Shown here one piece after another: positions 18,585 to 27,375 of a stretch of DNA of 64,000 nt. Below the pieces are notes generated by a model. The model was not told the DNA's origin, did not search any database, and was given only the letters and a program-made list of their open reading frames with translations. This DNA is from an uncultured Bacillota bacterium (GTDB lineage Bacteria; Bacillota; Clostridia; Oscillospirales; Oscillospiraceae). The translations under genes and the position numbers were made by a program. Location: the NCBI GenBank assembly GCA_947426945.1, contig CANEFX010000006.1, positions 1-64,000 of the forward strand. Reading direction: 5' to 3'. How positions within the stretch are numbered: the first letter of the stretch is position 1; each line of letters begins with the position of its first letter.

Positions 18585-19691
18585 TCAATTTGCTTTCAGC
18601 CGCACAGGCAGCACCATATAGGTAAAGTTTTCCTCCCCCTCGGCGGGAAAAATGACGCAGGGGGCCACCCCTGAAGTAAACTCCATGCGCAGCTTGTCTG
18701 CGGGAGCCGCCTTGACGGCTTCCATCAAGTACTTGTTGTTAAATCCTATCTCCAGCCCGCCGCCGTCGCCGGAAATGACGCACTGGTCCGCAGCGTCCCC
18801 GATGGCGGTCCTGGTGGTGATGGAAACCACGCCGTCCCCAAAGACGCAGCGTAAGGGGGACTTCAATTTCTCACTGATGATAAGGGATACCCGGTCGATG
18901 GAGGAGAGCAGGGCCCGGGCCTCTACCTCTACCTTGATGCTATTGTTCCGGGGGATGGCGTTGCGATAAGCTAAAAAATCCCCCTCCAGCCGGCGGCAGA
19001 CCAGCACGGTGTCCCCGGTCTTGAACATAATGTGCCGGGCGCCCTGGGTAACGGCGACCTCCTCCTCCCCGGAGCATATCTTTTCCACCTCGCCCAGGGC
19101 GGAGCCGGGCACCACGAAGGAGAAGGATTCCGCTCCCCTCTTTTCCTCTACTGACTCGTGCCGCAAAGCCAGACGGTAGCCGTCCACCGAAACAACGGTG
19201 AGACCGGTCTCGTCTACCTCAAAAAGGGATCCGGTGTGAATGGGCCGGCTCTCATTGTCGCTGACAGCGAAGAGGGTTTGAGCAATCATGGAGCGCAGCA
19301 CCGGCTGTTTGATGGTCAAAGCGTTTTGCTGATCCACACTGGGCAGTTCGGGAAATTCTTCCGGGTCGGTGCCCAGAATATTAAATTCGGACAGGCCGCA
19401 TTTGATATTAACGGTATAGCCCTGGGATGAGAACACCACCACGTCGTCCGGCATTTTTCGGACGATCTCCCCGAAGAGTCGGGCAGACAGAACCAGAGAG
19501 CCCTCTTCCGTAATTTCGGCGGGGACGGCGGCCTGAATGCCGGTTTCCAGATTATAGCCGGTGAGGCGCAGGGCGGTTCCCGCCTCAATCAGGATGCCCT
19601 CCATAGCGGGAATGGAACTCTTGGCTGCCACCGCCCGGGAGGTGACGGATACGGCAGCGGACAGCAGGGCTTTTTCACAGGAGAATTTCAT
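18585..19691 (-). CDS. dnaN: DNA polymerase III subunit beta (sliding clamp)
   Basis: A 368-residue beta clamp with the three-fold repeat architecture. It starts with MKFSCEKALLSAAVSVTSRAV; later IKCGLSEFNILGTDPEEFP, TVVSVDGYRLALRHE and the C-terminal FTYMVLPVRLKAN (the conserved PMR/PVRL end) identify it. It encircles DNA and tethers DNA polymerase. The ATG at 19691 has GGAGG 9 bases upstream; an in-frame extension to 20015 would run through the DnaA-box cluster and is rejected. Its promoter is presumably in the dnaA-dnaN gap. Confidence 0.97.
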   Translation of the reverse strand: MKFSCEKALLSAAVSVTSRAVAAKSSIPAMEGILIEAGTALRLTGYNLETGIQAAVPAEITEEGSLVLSARLFGEIVRKMPDDVVVFSSQGYTVNIKCGLSEFNILGTDPEEFPELPSVDQQNALTIKQPVLRSMIAQTLFAVSDNESRPIHTGSLFEVDETGLTVVSVDGYRLALRHESVEEKRGAESFSFVVPGSALGEVEKICSGEEEVAVTQGARHIMFKTGDTVLVCRRLEGDFLAYRNAIPRNNSIKVEVEARALLSSIDRVSLIISEKLKSPLRCVFGDGVVSITTRTAIGDAADQCVISGDGGGLEIGFNNKYLMEAVKAAPADKLRMEFTSGVAPCVIFPAEGEENFTYMVLPVRLKAN

Positions 19692-19998
19692 AGTGGGGTT
19701 CCTCCAATCTCTTTCTCTCTCCGCTGTAGGGAGGAGAGGATATGTTTTTAGTAACAGTAGCCGGTAGGCAAAAATAATGTGGAGAAAGACGGAAATCAGC
19801 TGTGGCTCTAAGAAAAAATTCTGCACAGAGGTTGTGGACGAAAGAAGTAAATTTTCCACAGGTTCTCTTTTTTTCCACGGTTCTCCACCCGTATTCCACA
19901 AATAACTGTGGAAATCTGTTTTTATATGGGACGACAGAGAAGTTCTCTCCGGCTCTATTTCTTGGTTTAAAAAGAAGAGCGCCTGCCGCCGAGGAAGC
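19692..19998. other. oriC: oriC part 2: DnaA-box cluster between dnaA and dnaN
   Basis: No gene is present in this 307-base gap. Near-consensus DnaA boxes (TTATNCACA) in both orientations: TTTTCCACA 19852-19860, TATTCCACA 19892-19900, TTTTCCACG 19871-19879, and on the minus strand ATTTCCACA 19907-19915, TCGTCCACA 19833-19841 and TTCTCCACA 19778-19786. The flanks are AT-rich compared with neighbours. This corresponds to the incC part of bipartite Firmicutes origins. The gap also holds the dnaN leader. Confidence 0.75.
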
Positions 19999-21315
19999 CT
20001 ATTCGTATCTGGCATTGATATTGGTGGTGATATCCTTGATGATTTCCGCTTTTTCCGGGTCGGTTTTTACCAGGCCCTCAATCCGATTCAGAGCGTTCAG
20101 GACCGTGCTGTGGTCCCGTCCGTTGAATTCCTGGCCGATTTCCTTCAGAGAGAGGTTGGTCATGCGGCGGATCTGATAGATGGCGATCTGCCGGGCAAGG
20201 GAGATATCCTTGGAACGCCCCTGCCCCCGGAGAATACCGGGTTCAATGTTGTAAAACTTGCAGACCTCCTCAATGATAACGTCGGCGGTTGGCAGAATAT
20301 CGGACTTTTCCTTGAAGATGTCCTTCACAGCTCGGATGACCGTGTTTTTGTCCACCGAATCCCCAATCAAATCCTGATAGGCCATGATTTTGTTTACCGT
20401 TCCCTCAATCTGGCGGACATTGGCGGTGATATTTTCTGCAATGAGCTGGATCAGGAAGTCAGGCAGCTCCATGCCCATACGGATGGACTTGTTTTTTACG
20501 ATGGCCATGCGGGTTTCGTAGTCCGGGGGGATGATATCGGCCAGCAGGCCCCATTCAAAGCGGGTTTTCAGCCGGTCCTCCAGCCGAAGCATCTCTTTGG
20601 GCGGCCGGTCGGAGGTAAAGACAATCTGTTTTTTCAGCTCGTACAGGGTATTGAAGGTATGGAACATCTCCTCCTGGGTGGAGTCCCGGCCGGCGATAAA
20701 CTGCACATCGTCCATGAGAAAGACGTCGGCCCCCCGGTATTTATCCCGGAATTCCTGATTGCGGCCCTCCCGGATGGCGGCTACCAGCTCGTTGGTAAAA
20801 GCGTCTCCCTTGGCGTAAATGATTTTATATTCGGGGTGGCTGGCGTGAATAGTATGAGCGATGGAGTAGAGCAGATGGGTCTTTCCCAAACCGGAGTTGC
20901 CGAAGATGAACAGGGGATTGTAGCTCTCTCCCGGGTTGTCCGCCACCTTTCGGGCAGCCGCGTGGGCAAATTTGTTGGAGGGACCCACCACAAAGCGCTC
21001 AAAGGTGTATTCCTCCGTGCCGGGAAGGAAGGAACCGGGTTTTGTTTCCTCTTGAAAACTGTCCAGCTCGCCCTCAGTCAGGACGGTTACCTGAAAGGCA
21101 GCGGAAAACAGCTCATGGAGAGCGTTTTGGATGGGTACAACGTAGCGGGCGGTGATGATATCCCGCTTCAGCCTGCTGGGGCTGTAGAGGACAAACCGAT
21201 CCTCCTGCAGGGCGACGGCCTGAGCGTCGTCAAACCAGGTATTCAGGGTGGTGGAGGTCATTTCAGCCCCCATCAGCTCCTTTACTTTTTTCCACACTTC
21301 CGCAGCGGGATTCAT
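19999..21315 (-). CDS. dnaA: Chromosomal replication initiator DnaA
   Basis: A 438-residue DnaA. Domain I is at about residues 1-80 (WKKVKELMGAEMTSTTLNTWF), domain II is a short linker (SFQEETKPGS), and the AAA+ domain III has Walker A GNSGLGKTHLLYSI near 140, Walker B ADVFLMDDVQFIAG near 200 and the initiator-specific motif. The DNA-binding domain IV has ISLARQIAIYQIRRMTNLSL and the signature FNGRDHSTVLNALNRI near 410. AAGGAGG precedes the ATG. Its promoter is at 21379-21407. DnaA boxes lie mainly downstream, before dnaN, so autoregulation through the upstream side looks weak. Confidence 0.98.
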   Translation of the reverse strand: MNPAAEVWKKVKELMGAEMTSTTLNTWFDDAQAVALQEDRFVLYSPSRLKRDIITARYVVPIQNALHELFSAAFQVTVLTEGELDSFQEETKPGSFLPGTEEYTFERFVVGPSNKFAHAAARKVADNPGESYNPLFIFGNSGLGKTHLLYSIAHTIHASHPEYKIIYAKGDAFTNELVAAIREGRNQEFRDKYRGADVFLMDDVQFIAGRDSTQEEMFHTFNTLYELKKQIVFTSDRPPKEMLRLEDRLKTRFEWGLLADIIPPDYETRMAIVKNKSIRMGMELPDFLIQLIAENITANVRQIEGTVNKIMAYQDLIGDSVDKNTVIRAVKDIFKEKSDILPTADVIIEEVCKFYNIEPGILRGQGRSKDISLARQIAIYQIRRMTNLSLKEIGQEFNGRDHSTVLNALNRIEGLVKTDPEKAEIIKDITTNINARYE

Positions 21316-21532
21316 GGCGGTCCTCCTTATGGCAACGGGATTTCAAGAGCAGATAAAAGATAAACTTCATAGCATTTTATTATACCAAAAAATAGGCGAA
21401 AGGGCAAGGTTTTTCCATATTTTTTATTTTAAATGTGTGGCGTGGCTTGTGTTCAGAAGGAGATACTTCCACAAGATGTAGAGAAAAGGGGAAAAATATA
21501 AAAATTTCTTTTTTTCAAGGTCAAAAAGATAG
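21316..21532. other. oriC: oriC part 1: AT-rich dnaA-rpmH intergenic region
   Basis: The divergent gap between dnaA and rpmH. It is the most AT-rich stretch of the window (for example 21411-21435 and 21492-21518), fitting a DNA-unwinding element. Only degenerate DnaA-box-like sequences are visible (TTTTCCATA 21412-21420, CTTCCACAA 21467-21475). No ORF. The strand switch of nearly all surrounding genes at this point supports it as the replication start. Confidence 0.65.
21379..21407 (-). promoter_or_regulatory. Promoter of dnaA
   Basis: On the minus strand: TTGCCC (21407-21402), 17-base spacer, TATAAT (21384-21379), about 64 bases before the dnaA ATG. Confidence 0.7.
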
Positions 21533-21562
21533 TTGACACGGAAGGCTTTTATCCGCTATAAT
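21533..21562 (+). promoter_or_regulatory. Promoter of the rpmH-rnpA-yidD-yidC-khpB run
   Basis: TTGACA, 18-base spacer, TATAAT. This is a near-perfect vegetative promoter, followed by a roughly 125-base leader before rpmH. Confidence 0.85.
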
Positions 21563-21691
21563 ACTGCACGTATCTTTTGCAGACCGCAGCTTTCAGGAAA
21601 GCTGTTGTTGGGCCGGGAGAGCCGGCTTGAAATTTAAGAACCCGTATTTTCCGGTTATGAATGCAGGTTCCAGATTGAGGAGGTGTCCCCC

Positions 21692-21826
21692 ATGCTTCGT
21701 ACCTATCAGCCCAAAAAGCGTCAGCGCTCCAAGGAGCACGGCTTCCGCAAGCGTATGGCCACCCGCAATGGCCGCAAGGTGCTCGCACGCCGCCGCGCCA
21801 AGGGCCGCGCCCGCCTGACCCACTGA
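21692..21826 (+). CDS. rpmH: 50S ribosomal protein L34
   Basis: A 44-residue, very basic protein that matches L34 along its whole length: [20 protein letters not shown] at the start, then [20 protein letters not shown], ending RLTH. L34 sits deep in the large ribosomal subunit. The ATG at 21692 has GAGGAGG 9 bases upstream. The order rpmH-rnpA-yidD-yidC-khpB is the conserved arrangement on the right flank of Firmicutes origins. The 131-base gap to rnpA contains a GC-rich hairpin (GGCGGCCTGGCCGCC, near 21839) that may reduce read-through so that L34 is made in excess over RnpA. Confidence 0.98.
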   Translation: MLRTYQPKKRQRSKEHGFRKRMATRNGRKVLARRRAKGRARLTH

Positions 21827-21957
21827 TGAAGAGAGCGGCGGCCTGGCCGCCCTTCTCTGCCCATGGGCAGCCGGAACGGGACAGACAGTTTTAGATAGCG
21901 CACAACCAGGGGCGTGGGAGAAGATCCTCCGCCCTATCTGTGCATACGGAGGAAATC

Positions 21958-22314
21958 ATGAAGCATACCGTCCCGCTGAAACAAAATCATGAATTCCGCC
22001 GGCTGTACAGTAAGGGGAAGAGTGCCGTCTCTCCTTATTTCGTCATCTACTGCCGGAAGACCGGCCGGCCCGTCAGCCGGCTGGGAATTACCACCGGAGT
22101 CAAGCTGGGCAACGCCGTCAAGCGTAACCGGGCCCGCCGCCGCATCCGGGAGCTGTACCGCACCCACGAGGAAAAGCTTCTCCCCGGCTACGACGTTGTG
22201 ATTGTGGCCCGGACCCGGGCCATATACGGCAGTTACGCCGAGCTGGAGCGCAGCTTTAACCGGCAGGTGAAAAAACTTGGTTTGACTGTTTCAAAGGGGG
22301 ACGAGCCCCAATGA
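21958..22314 (+). CDS. rnpA: Ribonuclease P protein component
   Basis: A 118-residue RnpA, the protein subunit of RNase P, which removes 5' leaders from pre-tRNAs. It starts [21 protein letters not shown] and contains the family signature [21 protein letters not shown] (about residues 47-67, the RNR motif). The left-handed crossover and C-terminal helix ([15 protein letters not shown]) complete the fold. I chose ATG 21958 because CGGAGGAAATC is directly upstream; the ORF could extend to 21940. It overlaps the yidD start by 4 bases. Confidence 0.97.
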   Translation: MKHTVPLKQNHEFRRLYSKGKSAVSPYFVIYCRKTGRPVSRLGITTGVKLGNAVKRNRARRRIRELYRTHEEKLLPGYDVVIVARTRAIYGSYAELERSFNRQVKKLGLTVSKGDEPQ

Positions 22315-22529
22315 AACGGCTGTTTCTGTTCCTGATCCGGTTTTACCGGAGTTCTATTTCACCCCTGCGCCCCCCCTGCTGCCGCTTTATTCCAACTTGC
22401 TCGGAGTACGCTCTGGAAGCGGTGGAGAAGTACGGCGCTGTCAAGGGGGGCTGGCTGGCCCTGCGCAGACTGTCGCGGTGTCACCCCTTTCACCGGCAGA
22501 AGTCCATTGAGTACGACCCCGTACCGTGA
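22311..22529 (+). CDS. yidD: Membrane protein insertion efficiency factor YidD
   Basis: A 72-residue YidD. The conserved core is present: [19 protein letters not shown] followed by [34 protein letters not shown], with the three invariant cysteines. YidD is a small amphipathic membrane-associated protein that improves insertion of YidC/Sec substrates. The ATG overlaps the end of rnpA (ATGA), so the two are translationally coupled. yidC starts 37 bases later. Confidence 0.96.
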   Translation: MKRLFLFLIRFYRSSISPLRPPCCRFIPTCSEYALEAVEKYGAVKGGWLALRRLSRCHPFHRQKSIEYDPVP

Positions 22530-22566
22530 CGGCTCTGCCATAACTTGATATGCGGAGGTAAATTGA

Positions 22567-24087
22567 GTGGGTATTATTTTACAACCCTTTGCCTGGCTGC
22601 TGCTGTTCTTCTATAACCTGTTCAACAGCTACGGCCTGGCGCTGATTCTGTTCGGTATTGTGGTCAAGCTGGTGCTTTTCCCCGTTACGCTGAAACAGAA
22701 GAAGAGCATGATTCAGACCAGTATGCTCTCGGGAAAAATGCAGCAGCTCCAGAAGCAGTACGGTAAGGACAGAGAGCGCTATAATATTGAGGTCCAGAAG
22801 CTGTACGAGCGGGAGAAGGTCAACCCCATGGGGGGATGCGTCTGGTCCCTTATCCCTATGATTGTCCTTATTGCTCTGTACGGTATCATCCGGGAACCTC
22901 TGACCTACTTCATGCAGCTGTCCGGAGAGCAGATTCAGGTGCTGGCCGCCCAGATGGACTGGCAGACCCTGGCCGTGGCCAAGGGCTGGGTCTCCCAGGG
23001 CGCTATGGACAAGCTGATCCAGGGTATGGCGGACAAGGTGGCCAGCGGAGAGCTGGCGGTCTTTGCCGACGGCCTGTGGAAGAGCACCAAGGACGGCGCC
23101 ATTACCGGCCTGTTCCAGAACGGCGGCTTTAACCAGCTGTATCTGCTGGCCCAAGTCACCAGTGAGAACCTGGCCTCTCTCCAGGCCGCTGTTAACGCCC
23201 AGTTCGCCGGGGCCGGCGACCACCTGTTTGTGCTGAACTTTATGTTCCTGGGTGTTGATCTGTCCCTGATTCCCAATCTGATGTTCTGGAAAAAAGGCTT
23301 TGGCTGGGATTCCATCGGCCTGTTTCTGCTGCCTTTGATTTCTGTGGCAGTGTCCACCTTAAATATGAAGGTGTCTCAGGCCACCAATCAGATGAACAAT
23401 CAGACCAAGAATGACCAGATGGACAAGACCAACAGGATGATGCTTTGGATGATGCCCATCATGTCCCTGTGGATCGGCTTCACCATTCCCGCCGGTTTGA
23501 CCGTCTACTGGATCGCCCAGTATTTTGTTGGTATGGCTCAGGAGGTCATCTGCGGCCGGATGCTGAAGAAGGACTACGAGGCCGCCCGGGAGGCGTCCGC
23601 CAAGGCGGAGGCCGAGGCGAAGGAGGAGGAGAAACGCCGCAAGGAGGAGGCCCGGCTGGAGCGCCAGCGCCGCCTTGAGGAGGAGAAGAAGAACCGGGGC
23701 AAGAAGAAGCCCAAAAAGGACGCTGAGCCCGACCAGGAGGGGATTAATCGGGAGGACAGCCGGGAGGGCATCCGGGCTTATGCCAGGGGCCGTTCTTACA
23801 TCCCGGGCCGTTACGGCGGCGTGACCCCCTACACCGACCCCAACCGGATATTCCGGGCCATGGAGGCCGCCGAAGCCGGCAAAAAGAAGAAGGGCAAGGC
23901 CGAGGAGAAGCCGGAGGGCACCACTCAGGCCGGGTCCATTCAGATCCCGGAGAGTGCGCCTGTCCAGACCCCTGTGCCCGAGGAGAAGCCCGCCGCCGTC
24001 CAGGCTCCCGCTGAGACCGAGGAAATCGAGGTGGAAGTGGAAGAGATCGAGGTCGAGGTGGACGAGGATGAAAATAAGGAGGGCTGA
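22567..24087 (+). CDS. yidC: Membrane protein insertase YidC/Oxa1
   Basis: A 506-residue insertase of the Gram-positive type, without the large periplasmic domain of E. coli. It starts with GTG (TGCGGAGG upstream). Membrane segments include residues 3-35 (FAWLLLFFYNLFNSYGLALILFGIVVKLVLFPVTL, with the conserved cytoplasmic hairpin KQKKSMIQTSMLSGKMQQLQ after it), a central helix (WSLIPMIVLIALYGII), and the pair near 250-320 (GLFLLPLISVAVSTLNM and WMMPIMSLWIGFTIPAGLTVYWIAQYF). About 100 extracytoplasmic residues separate helices 2 and 3, longer than usual. From residue 335 on there is a long charged cytoplasmic tail: a K/E coiled coil, then a proline-rich linker, then an acidic EIEVEVEE repeat. 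Confidence 0.96.
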   Translation: MGIILQPFAWLLLFFYNLFNSYGLALILFGIVVKLVLFPVTLKQKKSMIQTSMLSGKMQQLQKQYGKDRERYNIEVQKLYEREKVNPMGGCVWSLIPMIVLIALYGIIREPLTYFMQLSGEQIQVLAAQMDWQTLAVAKGWVSQGAMDKLIQGMADKVASGELAVFADGLWKSTKDGAITGLFQNGGFNQLYLLAQVTSENLASLQAAVNAQFAGAGDHLFVLNFMFLGVDLSLIPNLMFWKKGFGWDSIGLFLLPLISVAVSTLNMKVSQATNQMNNQTKNDQMDKTNRMMLWMMPIMSLWIGFTIPAGLTVYWIAQYFVGMAQEVICGRMLKKDYEAAREASAKAEAEAKEEEKRRKEEARLERQRRLEEEKKNRGKKKPKKDAEPDQEGINREDSREGIRAYARGRSYIPGRYGGVTPYTDPNRIFRAMEAAEAGKKKKGKAEEKPEGTTQAGSIQIPESAPVQTPVPEEKPAAVQAPAETEEIEVEVEEIEVEVDEDENKEG

Positions 24088-24090
24088 GTG

Positions 24091-25071
24091 ATGTTAAAAT
24101 GGATTGAAACCACCGGGCGCTCCGAGGAGGACGCCATTGCCGCCGCGCTGTTCCAGCTGGGTCTGGAGCGGGACGACGTATCTGTGGAGGTAATTGAACG
24201 GGCCAAATCCGGCTTTCTGGGCTTTGGCAGCAACCCGGCCAAGGTGCGGGTGAGCTATGAGGAGGTGGACGGCGCGGCCCATTCCATCAGCGTAGACGCC
24301 CACCCCGGGCAGAGCGGGCCAGCAGCAGAGCCTGAGGCAGAAAAACCGGCTGCCACGGAGGAAAAGATTATCCCTGCCGCAAAACCGGTGATGGCAGAGA
24401 CGCCAAGGGCGGAGAAACAGCCCGCCGCCCCCGTGGAGGAGGAAACCATTCTGGCCGCAAAGCCGGGCATGGCGCTTCCGAAGAAAAACCAGGCTCGTCC
24501 TGAGCGCCGCTCTCGCCGGGAGAATCGGCTGCAGGAGGGGGATGAGGTGCTCATTGGCAGCGTCTCCGCTTCCCGGGAGCCGGTGACTGTGGAGCCGGTG
24601 AAGCCGGACGATGAGAGAGCCAGCCGGATCAGGGAATTTCTTATCGGACTGATGGCTCACCTTCAGGTTCAGGCCGCTCCGGAAATTTTCATTACCAGCG
24701 AAGGCAACTATAAGGTGGTGCTCCAGGGACAGGATTTGGGGGCCATCATTGGCCGCCGGGGTGAAACCCTGGACGCGATCCAGCAGCTGACCAGCTACAC
24801 TGTCAATCGGGGCCAGTCCAAACGGGTGCGCATCCATGTGGACGCCGAGGGCTATCGGGCCAAGAGGGAGGAGTCCCTCCAGCGTCTGGCGGTCAAAGTG
24901 GCAGGCAAGGTAGTTAAGTACCGGAAAAATATGACCCTGGAGCCCATGAACGCCTATGAGCGCCATGTGATTCACACAGCCCTCCAGAACTACAAGGGCG
25001 TTACCACCTACTCCACCGGCGTGGAGCCCAACCGCCGCACCGTGGTGGCCTACGCCCCCCATCAGAGATAA
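24091..25071 (+). CDS. khpB: RNA-binding protein KhpB (Jag)
   Basis: A 326-residue Jag/KhpB protein. The Jag_N domain (about residues 1-55) includes SEEDAIAAALFQLGL and KSGFLGFGSNPAKVRV. A proline/glutamate-rich linker follows (about 60-170). The KH domain near 210 has the GxxG loop GAIIGRRGETLDAIQQL, and the R3H domain near 290 has AYERHVIHTALQNYKGVTTYS. The protein binds many RNAs with KhpA and affects cell elongation in Gram-positives. The start is ATG 24091 with AAGGAGGG 7 bases upstream; it follows yidC without a gap. A strong terminator closes the operon. Confidence 0.96.
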   Translation: MLKWIETTGRSEEDAIAAALFQLGLERDDVSVEVIERAKSGFLGFGSNPAKVRVSYEEVDGAAHSISVDAHPGQSGPAAEPEAEKPAATEEKIIPAAKPVMAETPRAEKQPAAPVEEETILAAKPGMALPKKNQARPERRSRRENRLQEGDEVLIGSVSASREPVTVEPVKPDDERASRIREFLIGLMAHLQVQAAPEIFITSEGNYKVVLQGQDLGAIIGRRGETLDAIQQLTSYTVNRGQSKRVRIHVDAEGYRAKREESLQRLAVKVAGKVVKYRKNMTLEPMNAYERHVIHTALQNYKGVTTYSTGVEPNRRTVVAYAPHQR

Positions 25072-25078
25072 TTTCAGG

Positions 25079-25106
25079 CGGAAGGGAAACCCCTTCCGTC
25101 TTTTTT
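25079..25106 (+). terminator. Intrinsic terminator after khpB
   Basis: CGGAAGGG, loop AAAC, CCCTTCCG, then TCTTTTTT. It ends the rpmH-khpB operon. Confidence 0.85.
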
Positions 25107-25200
25107 GTGGGAGTGAAGTTATCCACCCGTGGTTTGAGAAGGCATTCTGTTTGATGCGGGCGGCTGTCGGCCGCCCCTGTATGGGAAAGGAGTTCTGACC

Positions 25201-26547
25201 ATGCCTGCCCCGCTGTACGATGCGCTGAAAGAGTACGCCCGAAAAAATCCTGCCCGTTTTCATATGCCGGGACACAAGGGAAAATTTCTCCCTGCCCCGG
25301 AGCTGGCCGGACTGGCCTCTATTGATGTGACCGAGCTGTCTCCCACCGGCAACCTGTATGCCGCCGGGGCTCCCTTTGACCAGGCTCAGAGCCTGTGGGC
25401 GAAGCTGTTTGGCTTTGACTGCTGTCAGTTCCTCACCGGCGGGTCCACCATGGGTATCCACACCGGCTTAGCCCTGTGTACGGCTCCCGGAGAGCGGGTG
25501 CTGATAGACCGCAACTGCCACCGGGCCGCCTTTAACGCCCTGGCCCTGCTGGATCTGGAGCCTGTCTGGCTGGAGCGGCCCTGGCTGAGGGAAGAAAATC
25601 TGGTGGGCCCCATCTCCCCGGAGGCAGTGGAGAGCGCGCTGGAGCGGAATCCGGATATCAAAACAATTTGTATTACTTCACCAACTTATGCCGGAGTGTT
25701 GTCAAATATCGGGGCGATTTCCCGTATTGTCCACACCCGCGGCGGAAAACTGTTTGTGGATGGCGCCCACGGCGCCCACCTGCCCTTTTTGGGGCTGGAC
25801 CCCTTCTCCGGGGCGGATATTGTGACCGTCTCCGCCCACAAGACGCTCCCCGCTATGGGGCAGTCCGCCCTGCTCTTTGCCAGCGGCTTTACCCCGGAAC
25901 AGGTAAGACAGGCCGCCTCCGTTTTCGGAAGCTCCAGCCCCTCTTACCCCATACTGGCCTCCATAGACCTGGCCCGGGACTGGCTGCTGGGGGAGGGCTG
26001 GTATGAGTATCGCCGGGCGGCCTGCCGGGTGTTTGAATTCCGGCAGGCCTTTCCCAGCCTGAAAGGGGGGCCGTCCCTGGACCCCTGCCGTCTCACTTTA
26101 AAGGTGAAGGACGGTCCCGCCTTTGCCCGGGCCATGGAAGAACGGGGGATCTATCCCGAGATGGAGGACGGAGGACATGTGGTGTTCATCTGCACCGCCC
26201 AGGACAGCGACGGGGATTTTTACCGTCTGGAGCAGGCCCTGGTAGAGCTGCGGGACCGGATGGGGGATTGTCCGCCCATTCCCGCTCCCCCTCTGCCGGA
26301 GCGGGCAATCTCTCCCCGAAGCGCCCTGTTCTCCTCCGGAGTGCTGTGTCCTCTGCAGGACTGCGAGGGGAGGGTTTCCGCCGTCCAGATCGCCCCCTAT
26401 CCACCCGGTGTGCCGGTGGTGGCCCCCGGAGAGCGAATTTCAAAAAAAGAACTGGCCTATTTGGAGAAAATAGGGTATAATATGCTGTCAGAAGTGAGAA
26501 TCGTAAGCGAGGCGCAGTATGGAGCTTTCAGCGTTAGCGGGAAATGA
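25201..26547 (+). CDS. Orn/Lys/Arg decarboxylase-family PLP enzyme (YaaO-like)
   Basis: A 448-residue fold-type I PLP enzyme of the Orn/Lys/Arg decarboxylase major-domain family. It begins PAPLYDALKEYARKNPARFHMPGHKG, with the typical FHMPGHK. The PLP-binding lysine lies in TVSAHKTLPAMGQSALL near residue 220, the cofactor-contacting Asp in FVDGAHGAHLPF near 190, and FLTGGSTMGIHT near 80. A short C-terminal domain (PSAV-type, VSAVQIAPYPPGVPVVAPGE) is present. Substrate is uncertain: relatives decarboxylate arginine or lysine, and YaaO is uncharacterised. The 3' end overlaps holB by 29 bases. A gene of this type precedes tmk/holB in Bacillus; tmk is absent here. Confidence 0.9.
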   Translation: MPAPLYDALKEYARKNPARFHMPGHKGKFLPAPELAGLASIDVTELSPTGNLYAAGAPFDQAQSLWAKLFGFDCCQFLTGGSTMGIHTGLALCTAPGERVLIDRNCHRAAFNALALLDLEPVWLERPWLREENLVGPISPEAVESALERNPDIKTICITSPTYAGVLSNIGAISRIVHTRGGKLFVDGAHGAHLPFLGLDPFSGADIVTVSAHKTLPAMGQSALLFASGFTPEQVRQAASVFGSSSPSYPILASIDLARDWLLGEGWYEYRRAACRVFEFRQAFPSLKGGPSLDPCRLTLKVKDGPAFARAMEERGIYPEMEDGGHVVFICTAQDSDGDFYRLEQALVELRDRMGDCPPIPAPPLPERAISPRSALFSSGVLCPLQDCEGRVSAVQIAPYPPGVPVVAPGERISKKELAYLEKIGYNMLSEVRIVSEAQYGAFSVSGK

Positions 26548-27346
26548 GCGATTAAAGGAGCAGCTGTCCCGGCAGGAGCGGGGACGGGGGCTGTCCCACG
26601 CCTATATTATCTCCGGCCCTGCCGGGTCCGGAAAGCATACCATGGCCTTGCTGCTGGCGGCGGCCATGCTGTGTACCGGCCGGGGAGAGCGGCCCTGCGG
26701 AACATGCGGTCCCTGCCTGAAGGTGCTGAGAGGGATACACCCGGACGTGTCGGCCATATCCGGTCCGGAGACGGGAAAGCCTATCGCTGTGGACCAGGTG
26801 CGCGCCCTGCGTGCCGACGCCTACATCCGACCCAATGAGGGGGAGCGAAAGATCTATATTTTAAAAGAAGCAGACCGGATGAATCCCTCCGCCCAGAACG
26901 CCATGCTTAAGCTGCTGGAGGAGGGTCCTCCCTACGCCGTTTTTCTTCTGATTGCCGGCAACGCCGGGGGCCTGCTCCAGACAGTGCGCTCCCGGTGTGA
27001 GGAGCTGGCCCTGTCACCGCCGCCGGAGCTGGTGAGCGGAGAGACGGACCGGGAGCGGCTGGCTCTGGTGAAGAAGCTGGCGGTCGCCCTGGAGGGGGCC
27101 GAGGAGCTGGAGCTGCTGGAGACAGCCATGTCCGTGCTGGACGTGAAACGGAGCCGGGAGGAGCTGACCGCCCTTTTGGATTTGTTGGAGGAGGAGCTGG
27201 GAACCCGGGTCGTCAAGAGCGTCGGCCGGCGGCGCCTGCTTCGGGCGGCGGAGCTGGTGAAGCGGCTGAGGGGGGCGGCAGGTCTCAATGTAAACGGTGG
27301 TCAGCTGTCCGGCTGGCTGTGTGCGGAAATGTTTGATGCCCTGTGA
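26519..27346 (+). CDS. holB: DNA polymerase III subunit delta'
   Basis: A 275-residue clamp-loader subunit. The AAA+ fold has a Walker A-like GPAGSGKHTMALLLAAAM near residue 34, with H in place of the usual T; delta' subunits usually do not hydrolyse ATP. A zinc module follows (CTGRGERPCGTCGPCLKVL, four cysteines). Sensor region KLLEEGPPYAVFLLIAGN and SRC motif (TVRSRCEEL) are present. The C-terminal helical collar is short. The start lies inside the end of the previous gene (29-base overlap), so it is probably translationally coupled, and ricT follows closely. Confidence 0.88.
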   Translation: MELSALAGNERLKEQLSRQERGRGLSHAYIISGPAGSGKHTMALLLAAAMLCTGRGERPCGTCGPCLKVLRGIHPDVSAISGPETGKPIAVDQVRALRADAYIRPNEGERKIYILKEADRMNPSAQNAMLKLLEEGPPYAVFLLIAGNAGGLLQTVRSRCEELALSPPPELVSGETDRERLALVKKLAVALEGAEELELLETAMSVLDVKRSREELTALLDLLEEELGTRVVKSVGRRRLLRAAELVKRLRGAAGLNVNGGQLSGWLCAEMFDAL

Positions 27347-27375
27347 ATGCAGGAGCGAATAAGGAGAAAACACCT

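Noticed and set aside
25117-25125. DnaA box (TTATCCACC) after khpB
   Set aside because: An isolated 8-of-9 match outside the origin gaps; such matches are expected by chance.
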